Shown: piece after piece, positions 27,771 to 40,924 of the stretch
How positions within the stretch are numbered: the stretch's first letter is position 1
Layout: every line of letters begins with the position of its first letter
Assembly (NCBI RefSeq): GCF_003576645.1
Contig: NC_044916.1
Location: 16,818,131-16,882,130, forward strand
Length of the DNA: 64,000 nt
Origin: Ipomoea triloba
Lineage: Eukaryota > Streptophyta > Magnoliopsida > Solanales > Convolvulaceae
Direction of reading: 5' to 3'
Notes under the pieces: model-generated
The model's input: only the letters and a program-made list of their open reading frames with translations
Database searches by the model: none
What the model was told of the DNA's origin: nothing
Position numbers and translations under genes: made by a program

Positions 27771-29450
27771 GAAGAGAAAAAATATACCAAGTAGCAATGA
27801 GATTGTACTTGATATATTTTGTTTTTTACTTTGTAAAAAATTTTCCAAACATGTGCATGGAAAGATCAAAAAAAAAATATTTCGGTTAAATTAATTTAAA
27901 TAAATAAATAATACACACACACACACACAAATCAAATTAAATTATTTTAATTTTAACAATTTTTAATTAAAATTTAAAAAATACAACAAATAAAATTAAA
28001 AATATCTATAATAAAAAAAACTAAATTGAATAGAAGATTTCAATTTTATCTTATTAGAATAAATTAAATTTGAAATATCTATTTTTATTTATAATTTTTT
28101 TAATTTTACTATAATATATATTTTACTTTTTTTTTTAAAATAAATTCTATTACCATTAAATTACCATATTATTATTTAATGACTTTAAAAAGGATATATA
28201 TATATATATATATATATATAGCAATATAATGATGGAAAATAAAATTAAGAATAACAATGAGATTGCATTTGATTTATTTTTGTTATATTTTGCACCAAAA
28301 TTTACTTTTATGCGCATGAAAAGTTTGAAAAAGAATTATTTCAATTGTCGTACGTAATTTAACTATATAAAATTAAAAAAGATATATAACTAAACTTGAA
28401 CCAAATGAAATTATGTTAATTTTAGTATTTCTTTAATTGAAATTCAAAACAATTAAAAGAATTTAAAAATATCTATAATATTAATATATTAAATTAAATA
28501 AAAGATTTCAATTCTATATAAAAGAATTTAATTTTGATTAATTTAATAGACTTAAAATAATAACATGTTAATTTCAATTCTATATAAAATATTAAATTAA
28601 ATAAAATATTTCAATTCTATTAGAATTTAATTATGTAAGTCCATGTTAATTTTAATTGTATATTGCAATATTATTGTAAAAAATCAATCTCCAAAATTTT
28701 GAAATTGAACCAATATTATATTGAAAATGAATATAATATAGTGATTTAATATAATTGTATGTTAATTTAATACATTAAAATAAAAATATCAATATAGGTG
28801 TTATTTAAAAGTTTTTAATTAGAACTTTTTAATGATATATTTTTTATATATTAATTTTATTTGTATATTTTTTTTAGTACAATTTTATTTGTATATAAAA
28901 AAAACTGAATTTAAGTTGAAAAAGAATATACTGAGTATTAGTTTATTGTACTTAAAAGTAGACCATGATTCATGGTATAATAAATATTTTAGATAATCAT
29001 TACTATAAATTAAATTAACATATATAGCATTTTTGTTATTATTTAATTAGGTAAAAAATGATTGTAATTTCAAATTTCAAAACAGAAATATTTTTTTAGG
29101 ATGGGCGGAAAAACAACACTTCTGTTTATATATATATATATATATATTATAAATATAATAATAAAATAATATAAAAATAACAAATAAAAAATTTAAAAAA
29201 TAAGGACAAAAGGCTACCATGTAAGGTTAGCACATAGCAAATTGGAGCGAATTTGGGGAGAATACACTAAACGCAAATTTAAAAAATCTTATCCACATCT
29301 ATATGGTTATATCCGCATAGGGTGTAGATCCAATTCGATCAAATCCGCTAATAGCGAAATGGATGCAGATCAAATGACAGATTTTAAGTTTAAAAAAATA
29401 ATATCTGACCCTTCCCTCTCTTGGAAGAATATATACATATATATATAGGA
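27563..29450. other. AT-rich desert with microsatellites
   Basis: Contains (TA)n at 27716-27764, (CA)n at about 27912-27929, (TA)n at 28195-28220 and (TA)n at 29129-29148. At 29100-29150 a diverged minus-strand copy of the TATATAAAC...CCGCCCA block appears. No gene. Confidence 0.5.
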
Positions 29451-30618
29451 ATTAGGAATAAATAGGTTAGAATAATTTTTAGAGGTTGATGAATTTTCTA
29501 GACAGATTCACTAACTCATATTTACCTCGATTTTTACCATTTTAACCTCAAATTTAAGATTTTATCTCTTCATACAAGTTATAGCCTTATGAGTTAGCTT
29601 TCCGATACAACTCAGTTAGGAATAATTGTGTAATAGTTTTGATGAGCCAAAAATATAATTTTAGAATTCTCCATATTTTATTTTGAGTTTTGTAGATAAT
29701 CTCCTAAACAAACCTAAGTCAAAAATCTTACGAATTTCTAATGAAATTATAACCCTTCAGAAATTGGTTACTTATGCAATATTTGCAATCTTAGTAACGA
29801 AAGGTTTTAATGGAGCATTGGAGATGAACATGACAAATTGACAATGATGAGTATAAGGTTGTGTGAATCTCAAAGTAGTTAGATTTTTCTCGCACCCTGT
29901 TGAGGGCCTTTGTGTGAGAACTCTTGTACTTAGAGATTGAGTGTAGCTTGCTTTGTGTGAGAACTCTTGTACTTAGAGATTGAGTGTAGCTTTGTGTGAG
30001 ATCCACTATTTTTTATTCTTGATCAATACTTGCTAACCCATTTACAGTTCATCTATCTTACTAACCTTATTATTTGGTTTAATATCTCCCACGACTGCAT
30101 GCAAGTGATTTTTAACATACATCTTACTTGAGTTATTACAAGCTTTTTTCATTGTGTAGTATGTGTTAAATCTCATCATTATTACTCAGTTTTGAATATA
30201 ACACTTTACATACATTTATTACGTTGTGTGTTCTAAGTTGGATTTATCTTAATCTATTTACTTAGAATTATTTCTGATAAACTGTTATTAATTTTAAACT
30301 GATAGAAAAGTCTATTCACCCCACCCCCTTTAGACTTTTCACTACCCAATTAGGACTAACAAACTTAAATAATTTCAATTGGACCATTGTAGACAAAGAT
30401 ATGCCTAAAATACTACACAGTGGTTAGTTCCTACGAGAATACATGGTTTGGCTACTTTCCTAATTTCATGTCTTGCTTTCCAATCTCCTTGATGTTTTAA
30501 ATCTTTATTTTGAACTCGAAAATATTTCCTAATATTTATTAGAAAAGTCCAATATTTCCAAATTCAATGATTCTTTAAGATATTTCATATACATACAATA
30601 TATATATATGTATGTATG

Positions 30619-30677
<59 letters not shown>

Positions 30678-30933
30678 CTAAAAACATAATAAGTCTCAAT
30701 CCAGGTTATACCCCTGGTTTATGTCCGTTTTTTCCGTTAATACACACACACACACACACACACACACACTATTATTTAAAAATATTAATATTATAAATGA
30801 GCAGCAACATAATGCATTTGCAGTTGAATTGAGACACGATTTTTGGATATCAATTTGTGGAAGTTGTTGAATTGAGATAGTTGAAATCAAGTATTATGTA
30901 TATCCATATATGAATATGAATTTATAAGGGATA
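29451..30933. other. Non-coding spacer with a 46-bp tandem duplication and microsatellites
   Basis: The unit 'gtgtgagaactcttgtactt...gtgtagct' is duplicated at about 29908-29995. The text around 30310-30345 (tattcaccccaccccc) resembles the LTR/PBS edge of copia-like elements, but I could not place ends. (TA)n lies at 30622-30671 and (CA)14 at 30742-30769. Confidence 0.4.
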
Positions 30934-33900
30934 TGTTGGTTTTATGACTTATGGTAGTCAAAGGCAGGCCAACACTATCTGTTAGAATAGCGAGAATATA
31001 GGAAATATGTAGGAAAAATATGTGGAGGGAATATAGGTATTGTATTGCTCAGAATTGCTTCCCGCCTTTCTCCGTGTGTGGTGGGTCTATTTATACATAT
31101 TTTGGGCCTAGAGCCCTACTAGGAATAAGAATCCTGGACCGCCTCATATTGGGAGTCCCTGTTACATTATAACTAATAAGCCCTAATCTTACTAATGTAA
31201 CAAGTGCTAAGTCCAATCCTTATCGAACTCTTCTGTAGCTTTGTGTTGAGGGTCCTTCTTGGGCTTTCTTGATCCAATTGCTTTCTTGGGCCGGTCCATG
31301 TAGTCCAGGCCTAGTGTATTATCCATCATCCAGTCCCCCACTTTCTTGAGACTTTGTGGATACGAAGTCTCTAGAAAGTATACTTGCTCTCTTGGACTGG
31401 TCCATGTAGCCCAAGCCTAGTGTATTATCCATCATCCAGTCCTCCACTTTCTTGGGATTTTGTGAATACAAAGTCTCAGGAAAGTATAATTGTGTTTTTT
31501 TGCTTCGGTCAATCTGTAAATAGAATTTTTTTTTTATTATTTTATTTTATTTTATTGCCTATCTAGTGAGTATGCGTTTCTTCCACGCGGTGGTGGGAAT
31601 ACGAGTCTGCCACTGGCTAATGGGTATATGTCTTCCACACGGTGGTGGGTATAAGTTTCCATTGCCTAGTGAGTATGCGTTTCTTCCGCACGGTGGTGGG
31701 AATACGAGTCTGCCACTGGCTAATGGGTATATGTCTTCCACTCGGTGGTGGGTATATGTCTTCCACTCGGTGGTGGGTATATGTCTTCCATTGCCTAGTG
31801 AGTATGCGTTTCTTCCACACGGTGGTGGGGATACGAGTCTGCCACTGGCTAATGGGTATATGTCTTCCACTCGGTGGTGGGTATATGTCTTCCACTCGGT
31901 GGTGGGTATATGTCTTCCATTGCCTAGTGAGTATGCGTTTCTTCCACACGGTGGTGGGAATATGAGTCTGCCACTGGCTAATGGATATATGTCTTCCACT
32001 CGGTGGTGGGTATATGTCTTCCACTCGGTGGTGGGTATATGTCTTCCATTGCCTAGTGAGTATGCGTTTCTTCCACGCGGTGGTGGGTATATGTCTTCCA
32101 TTGCCTAGTGAGTATGCGTTTCTTCCACACGGTGGTGGGAATACGAGTCTGCCACTGGCTAATGGGTATACTTTTTTTTTTCATTGCCTAGTGAGTATGC
32201 GTTTCTTCCACACGGTGGTGGGAATACGAGTCTGCCACTAGCTAATGGGTATACCTTTTTTTTTTTCATTGCCCCACTGGCTTTTTTTTTCTTTTTTTTT
32301 TTTCATTGCCTAGTGAGTATGCGTTTCTTCCACGCGATGGTGGGAATACGAGTCTACCACTGGCTTTTTTATTTTTTATTTTTATTGCCAAGTGAGTATG
32401 CGTTTCTTCCACACGGTGGTGGGAATACGAGTCTGCCACTGGCTTTTTTTTCTTTTTTTTTTCATTGACTAGTGAGTATGCGTTTCTTCCACGCGATGGT
32501 GGGAATACGAGTCTGCCACTGGTTTTTTTTTTTTTTTTCATTGCCTGTTGCCCTCCACCGTGGGAACCCAGCTACGCCACCATAGCCATTCGTGACTCCA
32601 AGTTTGATTCCATTGCAGTAGTTGATTCTAACATTCATACAAATAATCCAGCAATAGGAGTACACATACGTAATATTCGATTCCAGAAACCAACTAAATC
32701 AGCTTATATATAATCAAACAGTACATGTATATATTTGTTGGTTTCAATTGATTTTGATTCCACGAACATATTTATGTATGTGAACAAGCCTTAATTGATA
32801 TGTCGTTCTCTTATAACATATAATACATGATTGATAGTGTGAAATCATGCATATAGCACAAATCATATACATGATACAAATTATACAAAATACGTACAAG
32901 AACCCTACGCCAATAACTAACATATATGTAGTTATGTATTATTATATGTATAAACAGTACGTACAATGTACACATATTGATTCATAGAAACATGCAAATC
33001 AATAAATATAAATATATGTATATAAACAACGCATACATATATAACATATATGTTTGTTGTTTCCAGTGATAACAAATGTTATTAGCATCCACTTTAAACC
33101 ATCGTCAACGATACAGTTCGTAATTAGGTATGTTTGCTGATTTCAGTGATCGACGAACGCCAAAAATATTATACAATGATAATAACAAACCCACAATAAA
33201 ATCTTATAATTAAAAATCCCTAAATATCATGAACCCTAATTTCAGTGATTAATCAATTTAAGACTCCGATATCAAAAGTTAATTAAAACGTTTATGCGCT
33301 TATAACTTGAATGCAGAAGCACAATTAACAATGAATCACATGTAAATCAACTCAATCAACTAAACAATGTTATGATCATGGATCCTTAATTAAAACAAGA
33401 ATAAGGATAAAGACTTACTTGGTTCCGTGTAAGCTCTAACTTGAATAACCAATAATGCTTCACCTCTCTAATCTGTATGCCTTAATTACCGCCTGATGAT
33501 ATGGGGACCACGTCACTAGGAAGTCGGAACCAGTGCAGGTCCAAATGATTTGAATCGAGGATCGATGGTGAAAGGTAGAGATCACGAGACTATTCGTATC
33601 GATCCCACGGACGGCGCCAATGTTGGTTTTATGACTTCTTGGTAGTCAAAGGCAGTCCAACACTACCTGTTAGAATAGCGAGAATATAGGAAATATGTAA
33701 GAAAAATATGTGGAGGGAATATAGGTATTGTATTGCTCAGAATTGCTTCCCCACTTTCTCCGTGTGTGGTGGGTCTATTTATACATATTTTGGGCCTAGA
33801 GCCCTACAAGGAATAAGAATCCTGGACCGCCTCATATTGGGAGTCCCTGTTACATTATAACTAATAAGCCCTAATCTTACTAATGTAACAAGTGCTAAGT

Positions 33901-34016
33901 CCAATCTTTATCGAACTCTTCTGTAGCTTTGTGTTGAGGGTCCTTCTTGGGTTTTCTTGATCCAATTGCTTTCTTGGGCCGGTCCATGTAGTCCTGGCTT
34001 AGTGTATTATCCATCA
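30934..34016 (-). mobile_element. Complete non-autonomous LTR retrotransposon, 3.08 kb
   Basis: Direct LTRs at 30934-31328 (395 bp) and 33621-34016 (396 bp) are about 97% identical and begin TG and end CA. The 5-bp target duplication GGATA is at 30929-30933 and 34017-34021. On the minus strand, next to the 5' LTR, TGGCGCCGTCCGTGGGA (33619-33603) is a plausible primer-binding site like those of plant Ty3/gypsy elements. Next to the 3' LTR is the purine tract AAGAAAGTGGGGGACTGGA. The 2.3-kb interior has no gag or pol; it holds a minisatellite (31559-32545) and a non-coding part. Transposition would have depended on proteins from another element. Confidence 0.92.
31559..32545. repeat. Minisatellite inside the LTR element
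   Basis: Higher-order units of about 80-130 bp are built from 'cctagtgagtatgcgtttc', 'ttccacacggtggtggg', 'aatacgagtctgccactggc' and 'gggtatatgtcttccac'. After 32170 T-tracts interrupt the units. Reading frames stay open on both strands only because the unit lacks stops; there is no sign of a real protein. Confidence 0.85.
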
Positions 34017-34309
34017 GGATATATCTCTAATTAGAAGAAGACTATATTTTTTCTCAAAAAAAAAAAAGAAAAAAAAGAAGACTATATTTAGACAAATTTT
34101 AATCATTTTCAAAGACAAAAATATTTTAATACAACGTTGAGTACCCTTAAAATTACAGTGGAATATATTCATCACAATGAATTTGAATTTCTTGTATTAA
34201 TTTCAAATACATACACAACAAAAATTTTACTCGAAACATCGACAACTAAAATAAATGCATTATATCTATTTCAAAATGATTTACTAATTGGGTTTAAATA
34301 TTGGACATA

Positions 34310-34641
34310 GAAAAAACTAGTATATATGCATATGTATATACGTATGCATATGTATATATGTATGCATATGTATATATATGTATACATATGTATATATGTA
34401 TACATACATATATATGTATATTGTATATGTATATAGATATGTGTATACATATGTACATATGTATGTGTATGTATACATATGTATGTAATATATAGATATA
34501 TGTATGTATATATATATATATGTATGTATATGTATATCTATACATATATGTATATGTATCTATATGTGTATATATATGTATACATATATATGTATATACA
34601 TATACATACACATATATATGTATACATATGTATATGTATAC

Positions 34642-34683
<42 letters not shown>

Positions 34684-34691
34684 GTATACGT

Positions 34692-34762
<71 letters not shown>

Positions 34763-34796
34763 CATATCTATACATATGTATGCATATGTATACATT

Positions 34797-34864
<68 letters not shown>

Positions 34865-34904
34865 GTATAAATACATATACACATATGTATTTATACATAT
34901 ATAT
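34310..34904. repeat. Compound (TA)/(TATG) microsatellite, left part
   Basis: Alternating TA with TG, CA and CG interspersions for about 600 bp. It is the left half of an array split by the solo LTR that follows; the right half is 38425-39077. Confidence 0.9.
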
Positions 34905-35579
34905 TGTAACACTCCAAATTTTCACATCTTGGATTTATTACAAAATCCCTAATAATACATTGCGGAAGCATCTAACCAGCAGAAAACTGGGTGTTACCGC
35001 CACGCTTAGGTATCTCTCCTATACCCAAACTCTAAGGCTAAACTTACAACATCAAATAACCACATCAATATATTCCAACTTAATACATATGGAAATAATT
35101 CTTCCAGGGTGTCTATTCTAGGATAGGGTGGTCCTCAACCTCGACCTCCATCCTACTCAGAGCTCATCGGGCTTCAGGAGCCCACACTAAACAACATCTG
35201 TAAACACATCGAAGTGTAGTTAGCGCGACGGCTAAGTAAGGAAATCCATTGTCACTCAAAAGTAAACAAAGGTTTCAAAAACAACATATCACTCAGAAAT
35301 TGTAAACTTTACCCATCAGTTGCAATCTACCTGCAATCAGATTATCAACAAATGAAAGTATAATAGAGTATACGAGTTGCATCAACATATAATACTTTTC
35401 ATTTCCGAGAATTTCCATCATTTAACTCAAAATAGGGAGTTCAACAACACACACTTTACTGTTCAAAAATTCGTGACATTTTATTCTTCAACGTAGTTAC
35501 GGAGTAACTAGATTTTGATAGTTAGTAAAGTTTTACTTAGTTTCCCCCTGGATAAGTGTAAGGCATACTTGGAGTATTA

Positions 35580-36145
35580 TCAAGAACCTCGGGCCGTGGT
35601 ACTCATGCCTCCCGCAGGTCCAACATCTCAATAACTTTGGGGCCACGGCTGATAAGCCTCCCGCAAAGTCAAACATCTCAATAACTTCCGGGCCCCGGCT
35701 CGCAAGCCTCCCATGAAGTTAACATTTCAATAACTTTCGTGCCACGGCTCCCGCAGGCCTCCCGTAAAGTCAAACATCTCAATAACTTTGGGGCCACGGC
35801 TGATAAGCCTCCGGCAAAGTCAAACATCTCAATAACTTCCGGGCCCTGGCTCGCAAGCCTCCCATGAAGTTAACATTTCAATAACTTTCGGGCCACGGCT
35901 CCCGCAGGCCTCCCGTAAAGTCAAACATCTCAATAACTTTTGGGCCTCGGCTCCCACAGGCCTCCCGTAAAGTCAACATTTCAATAACTTTCGGGCCACG
36001 GCTCCCACAGGCCTCCCGTAAAGTCAACATTTCAATAACTTTCGGGCCACGGCTCCCACAGGCCTCCCGTAAAGTCAACATTTCAACAACTTTAGGGCCC
36101 CGGCTCGCAAGCCTCCCGTAAAGTCGGACATTACAATAACCATTA
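35580..36145. repeat. About 51-60 bp minisatellite in the solo LTR
   Basis: About nine units of 'aacatttcaataactttcgg', then 'gccacggctcccacaggcc' and 'tcccgtaaagtc'. Early units vary in length, while the last ones are exact 51-bp repeats, which give a 17-residue periodic frame on the minus strand. Confidence 0.85.
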
Positions 36146-36376
36146 TCTAGAACTAAGGTTTTCGAACATTCTTTCCAGAACTAAGGTTTTCGAACATTCT
36201 TTCTCCCTTGGGTTTAATTAGTATATTCACATGATGACTCAAAACAATTATACTTATTCAAATATGTTTCCAAAATACACACATTTGTCAATGGCTTTTC
36301 ACCATGAAATTCCAAGTGACAAGGGTCACACTTGTTTCTTAAAAACACAATTTCCCCCAAATTAGTGAACATAATT

Positions 36377-36510
36377 TACAAAATAATATTTGAGCTTTCA
36401 AAAATTGACTCGGTTGCCCGTAAAATAATATTTGAGCTTTCAAAAATTGACTCGGTTGCCCGTAGGATAATATTTGAGCTTTCAAAAATTGACTCGGTTG
36501 CCCGTAGGTC
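36377..36510. repeat. Three tandem 45-bp units in the solo LTR
   Basis: Three near-perfect copies of 'ataatatttgagctttcaaa', then 'aattgactcggttgcccgta'. There is no coding evidence. Confidence 0.85.
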
Positions 36511-37119
36511 TTCCAAACATCATAACATTTGGGAGCAAAAACATCGGAAGAAGGTTCGGTCGAAAACGGAATCGCGTCGCGCAAGCTCGCGGTTGTCCGC
36601 AGCGACGGACCCACGGCGGGCGCGTGCGTCCGACCGCGTCCGCTCGTTCGGCATTGACGCCGAAATCTGGGCACCCACGGACGCGCAGCGGACGCGCGTC
36701 CGTGGTTGCATTCGGCCTTTCGGCCGTGACCACGAAAACTGGATGCCGATGGACGCGCGTCCAAGGCCGCGTCCATCCAAATTTTTGGTCAAACTTGTTT
36801 CTAACCATTCCTTTTCAGAAAATTTCAGCTTGGCGCAGTCCGAAAGATTGAGCCGGTAAAAATAGTTTCCGAACTCTTTTTCACTTGAAATTTTTATGGT
36901 AGAACCCCAACTTATAGTACTTGATGCCCATAAAAAGTTTTGGTCATTTTGATCCGCGAATAAACACAGAAAATTCCATTTTTGCCCTTGGCAGTGTGCT
37001 GTCCAGAATTTTTCTCTTTGGACCAGTTTTGGAAAAAATTCGAAAACCATACTTATACTGCTCCGATCATTACGAAATTTTATATGCAGGTTCTACACTT
37101 ATTGAACTACATATCTGAA

Positions 37120-37303
37120 GAAAATGGAATCAAAATACCTTACCAAATTTTCCCAATAAATGAAAATGGAATCAAAATACCTTACCAAATTTTCCCAATA
37201 AATCTCGATGGAATCAAAATACCTTACCAAATTTTCCCAATAAATCTCGGAAGTTACTGCATACCTTACCAAATTTTCCCAATAAATCTCGGAAGTTACT
37301 GCT
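37120..37303. repeat. Four tandem units of about 42 bp in the solo LTR
   Basis: Copies of 'ataccttaccaaattttccc', then 'aataaatctcg', with the linker changing between units. Confidence 0.85.
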
Positions 37304-38424
37304 AGAAATCTATTTTGATTTTTTTTTTCAATATTTTCACAAGTATAAGCCTATATGGACATAAATACAACATATACATGCATAAATTAACTATGAACAT
37401 GCATACAAAAATTACCAAAAAATCAAGGTGTAGTCTTTTGAGCCAACTTGTAGATCCATAAACTTAACACATAATTTTCACATAAAATTCCTAGTCACAT
37501 AATATACTAGCATTTGATCACCTTCAAGTGACTAAACCAACTTAAGGGATTCCTTACCTCCCAAGTAGATTTTTAAGACCGTAGAAAGATGGTGACCTTC
37601 TCCTCCAAAATTTTCACCGAAGATCCTAAACAAAATCACCATAATAACAACATTTTCATGAACCCTTAGCTTAAACTTAAGTTCTAGGAAGGATTTAACC
37701 GAACAAAACCAAAGTTTTACCTATTATGGAAGCACTTGTGTTGAAGAAAATAGCTATGGAGTTCTTGGATCTCAAAGATGAAGAAGATATTTTCCTTCCC
37801 CGTTTTTCCTTCTCTAATTTTCGAAATTGAGTGTGGGAGAGAGAGAGAGGAAGACTTGGAGATCAATCTTAGCTAGCTTATCCCATACTCTTCCCATTTA
37901 ATTAATTATTTATTACCATGTGGTAAATAATGATGTCACTTGTCACAATCCCATGGTATGCCTTGTAGAGTAAGACTCCTTTGCCAGTTAGGGATTAAAT
38001 CAGATAAAAGTTCGGAGGAATATAACTTAATTCGGGAAAATTTTAATACTAAAATTATTCTAAAAATAATCCCGTCATTAACTACTAAAATTGGGAACTT
38101 TCCGGTATATCGCGAAATATAGGTACGAAGGTCCGTAACAATTTCACTCTTACAGTCCGTTCAAATTTCTCTTGAACTAAGTAGGAAGTTCACGCTTAAT
38201 CGTATCATGCTTAATAATCCATTTCCTAGGGAAATTCGAACTGTATATACGTCCTTAAAAATTTTTCGGTTCGTGACCGGTACGTAGATCGCAGCTTTTT
38301 AATAATTAGTCTCACTTGTAAAAATCCTTCTGAAGTACCGAGGGGTCATCTCGTAAATATTATAGCCCTAAAAAAAAAATATTGTTCGAACCCTAAACTT
38401 ATCGGAATATACGGGGGGATTACA

Positions 38425-38681
38425 TATATATATACATATATATGCGTACATATGTATATGTATACATATATATGTATACATATACATATGTACGCATATA
38501 TATGTATACATGTACGCATATATATGTATACATGTACGCATATATATGTATACATGTATGCATATATATGTATATATATATTTATACATATATATATATA
38601 TACATACATATTTACATATATATATACATATTTACATATATATACATACATATATATATATACATACATATATATATATAC

Positions 38682-38738
<57 letters not shown>

Positions 38739-38761
38739 CATACGTACATATATATATATAC

Positions 38762-38793
<32 letters not shown>

Positions 38794-38823
38794 ATATACA
38801 TACATATATATATATATACATAC

Positions 38824-38854
<31 letters not shown>

Positions 38855-38956
38855 CATATACATATACATATATACATATATACATACATATATATACGTG
38901 TATATATATATATGTGTGTATATATATATATACATATATATATATGTATATATATG

Positions 38957-39029
<73 letters not shown>

Positions 39030-39077
39030 GTATATATACATATATATATATGTATATATATATACACACATATATAT
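38425..39077. repeat. Compound (TA)n microsatellite, right part
   Basis: 650 bp of TA with interspersed CA/TG/CG steps. Together with 34310-34904 it formed a single array of more than 1.2 kb before the LTR insertion. All long frames here (Tyr/Ile/Thr/Met/Cys repeats) are repeat translations. Confidence 0.9.
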
Positions 39078-39960
39078 ATGGGTTAGGGGTTCCCATGCAA
39101 AGCATAGCTCTTGTAAAAAAATCAGGTTAAATCTAAGCTTTAGATCAACGTAGATCTAACGGACGGCAGAGATAACGCGAATTTAACTAGAACGGCTAAG
39201 TAAGGGCTTTTTTGTCTTTTTGTTCTAACCTCCTTCGACATGCATCTCTAATTTCCAAATTCTCCATGGATTCTTAATCTCCATTATTTCCTAATCTCAG
39301 TTGATTTTAAATCTCAATTATTGGCTATGAAATATATTATCTTCATCGTTCAATCACCAATTCAAATAGGATATTAAATTCAAGAACACGCATCTTAGGG
39401 TTTCAATTAGGAATAATATGCACATTAAGCAGTACGTACACGCACATTAAGGTTTCAGTATAAGATTTTTGTAATTTACACCTAAAATTCTATGATTGTT
39501 ATTTTGGCACACCTAAGGGCTTAAAGTCGCGCACCCTAAGAATAAAAATCACGCACCTGGAACACTTAACCTACACACATTGAATTCAATCGTTGTTACT
39601 TTGGCGCACGTAAACACTTAAATGTATGCACCTTAAGATTTCTGTTAATGCACTTGAAGGTTTAAGTGTACGCACCGAAGGCTTCACAGTGTAGACATTA
39701 AGTTGGTACACCTTAAGCATTAAAAACACGCACCTTAAACAGAAAAACTACGCACCTTAAATTTTAGCAATATCTCATACATTGACGCATCTCAATCTTT
39801 AAAACATTGCACCTTAAGGTGTTATTTCACACACCTTACACTTTAAAACTACGCACTTAAAAATTTGCATTTGAAAAATCTTCACACTTTGAACTCTAAT
39901 GCAGTGGATAGTTTAATTAAAGCACCTTAAGGTTTGAAACCATGCACCTTAAAGTTTAAC
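39078..39960 (+). mobile_element. Left flank of the FAR1-type MULE with about 17 ACGCACCTTAAG-like motifs
   Basis: A non-repetitive start (ggttaggggttcccatgc..., about 160 bp) may be the element terminus. From about 39420 the motif ACGCACCTTAAG and close variants (GCACCTTAA core) occur every 25-50 bp, nearly all in plus orientation. It is followed directly by the transposase pseudogene. Confidence 0.65.
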
Positions 39961-40566
39961 ATCACGTGCCTATAACATGTTGTTTATATGTTACAGTTCT
40001 CAGTGACTTGCAATCTGGAAACAACCTCAGCATGAGTCCCAGTAACAACAACGATGCTTATACTTTGTCAATATCTCCTGGAATGACACAATACTGGAGT
40101 AAAATCATGGGATGGGACGATAGTCACAAAGAATATTGTGTGCAGTAGAGAAGGATTTAAGAACTCAGGTGCTCAACATCATAATTCTAAATCAAATGCA
40201 GATGCAGGAGAATGTTCTTCCATTCCAAAGAGGATAAAAGTTTCAAACAGAACTGGTTGTAGAGCTAAGATTATATTCAAGTACAAGGGAAGTGTTGGTT
40301 ATGAGGTAAAGAGATTTGAAGAAAAACATAATCATTGCATGTCTTCGGCTCTTGCAAAACAGTTCCTAAAGGGCAATAGGAGCATCAGTGCTACACATAA
40401 GAAATTTATTGCAGACTGTGCAAAAGAAAATATTGGGCCAACAAAATGCTACAACTTGAATAAAGAAATCATGGGGGACTACTCTAAAATATGAGAAGGG
40501 ATATTAGAGCCTTTATATTAGGCTAATGCACAAATAATCATGAATAATCTTCTTAAGAAAGAGGAG

Positions 40567-40733
40567 TTTTTTTTTTAATACTATTGACCCTATTACATAT
40601 AGGGTCTGTCCATATATATACTTTCACAACCTACCGAAGCCCAACGAGTCAACATTGCCCCCACTGAGGCTCGAACCCATGACCTCCCACTTGGGAGAGT
40701 CACTTCATGCCGCTTGACCACAAGGTCTTTGGC
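40567..40733 (-). mobile_element. tRNA-derived SINE inserted in the FAR1-type gene
   Basis: On the minus strand: start GCCAAAGACCTTGTGG, box A TGGTCAAGCGGC, box B GGGTTCGAGCCTC (40678-40666), then TTGTTGACTC-like body and a tail that reads poly(A) (T run at 40567-40576). It separates the LLKKEE and FDYDIDED parts of the transposase. Same family as 955-1110. Confidence 0.8.
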
Positions 40734-40924
40734 TCCCACATTTTCTTTTGACTATGACATTGATGAGGATGAGCAGTTGTGCATGATATTTTGGGCAAAT
40801 CCAGTCTCAAAAAAGAATTATGCTGCATTTGGAGATGTTGTCTCGTTTGATGCTACATATTCAACCAACAGGTATTCATTCAAACCTTTGTTCTTTTTAA
40901 TAGCTTTTGTATGTTTCATTAACT

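Larger units (their letters stand above)
34905..38424 (-). mobile_element. Solo LTR of a Ty3/gypsy-type retrotransposon, 3.52 kb
   Basis: The termini are TGTAACACTCC (34905) and GGGGGGATTACA (38424), so the ends are the inverted repeat TGTAA/TTACA. The target duplication TATAT is at 34900-34904 and 38425-38429. No gag-pol lies between the ends, so this is a solo LTR left by LTR-LTR recombination. The minus-strand reading (TGTAATCCCCCCGTATATTC ... GGAGTGTTACA) resembles long chromovirus (Tekay-type) LTRs; that assignment is from memory. It contains three separate minisatellite blocks and a CpG-rich stretch at about 36540-36780. Confidence 0.85.

Noticed and set aside
31559..32541. 180-residue repetitive proteins on both strands
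   Set aside because: The minisatellite unit lacks stops in several frames; it lies in a non-autonomous LTR element without gag or pol.
35580..36145. CRISPR-like array of regular repeats
   Set aside because: Units are contiguous without unique spacers, in a plant LTR; it is a minisatellite.
36332..37050. Arg-rich frames of 145-176 codons in the solo LTR
   Set aside because: Overlapping frames on both strands through a CpG-rich stretch and tandem repeats; no retrotransposon domain.
34294..39153. Long Tyr/Ile/Thr/Met/Cys-rich open frames on both strands
   Set aside because: They are translations of (TA)n/(TATG)n microsatellites, open on both strands, with no start context or family match.
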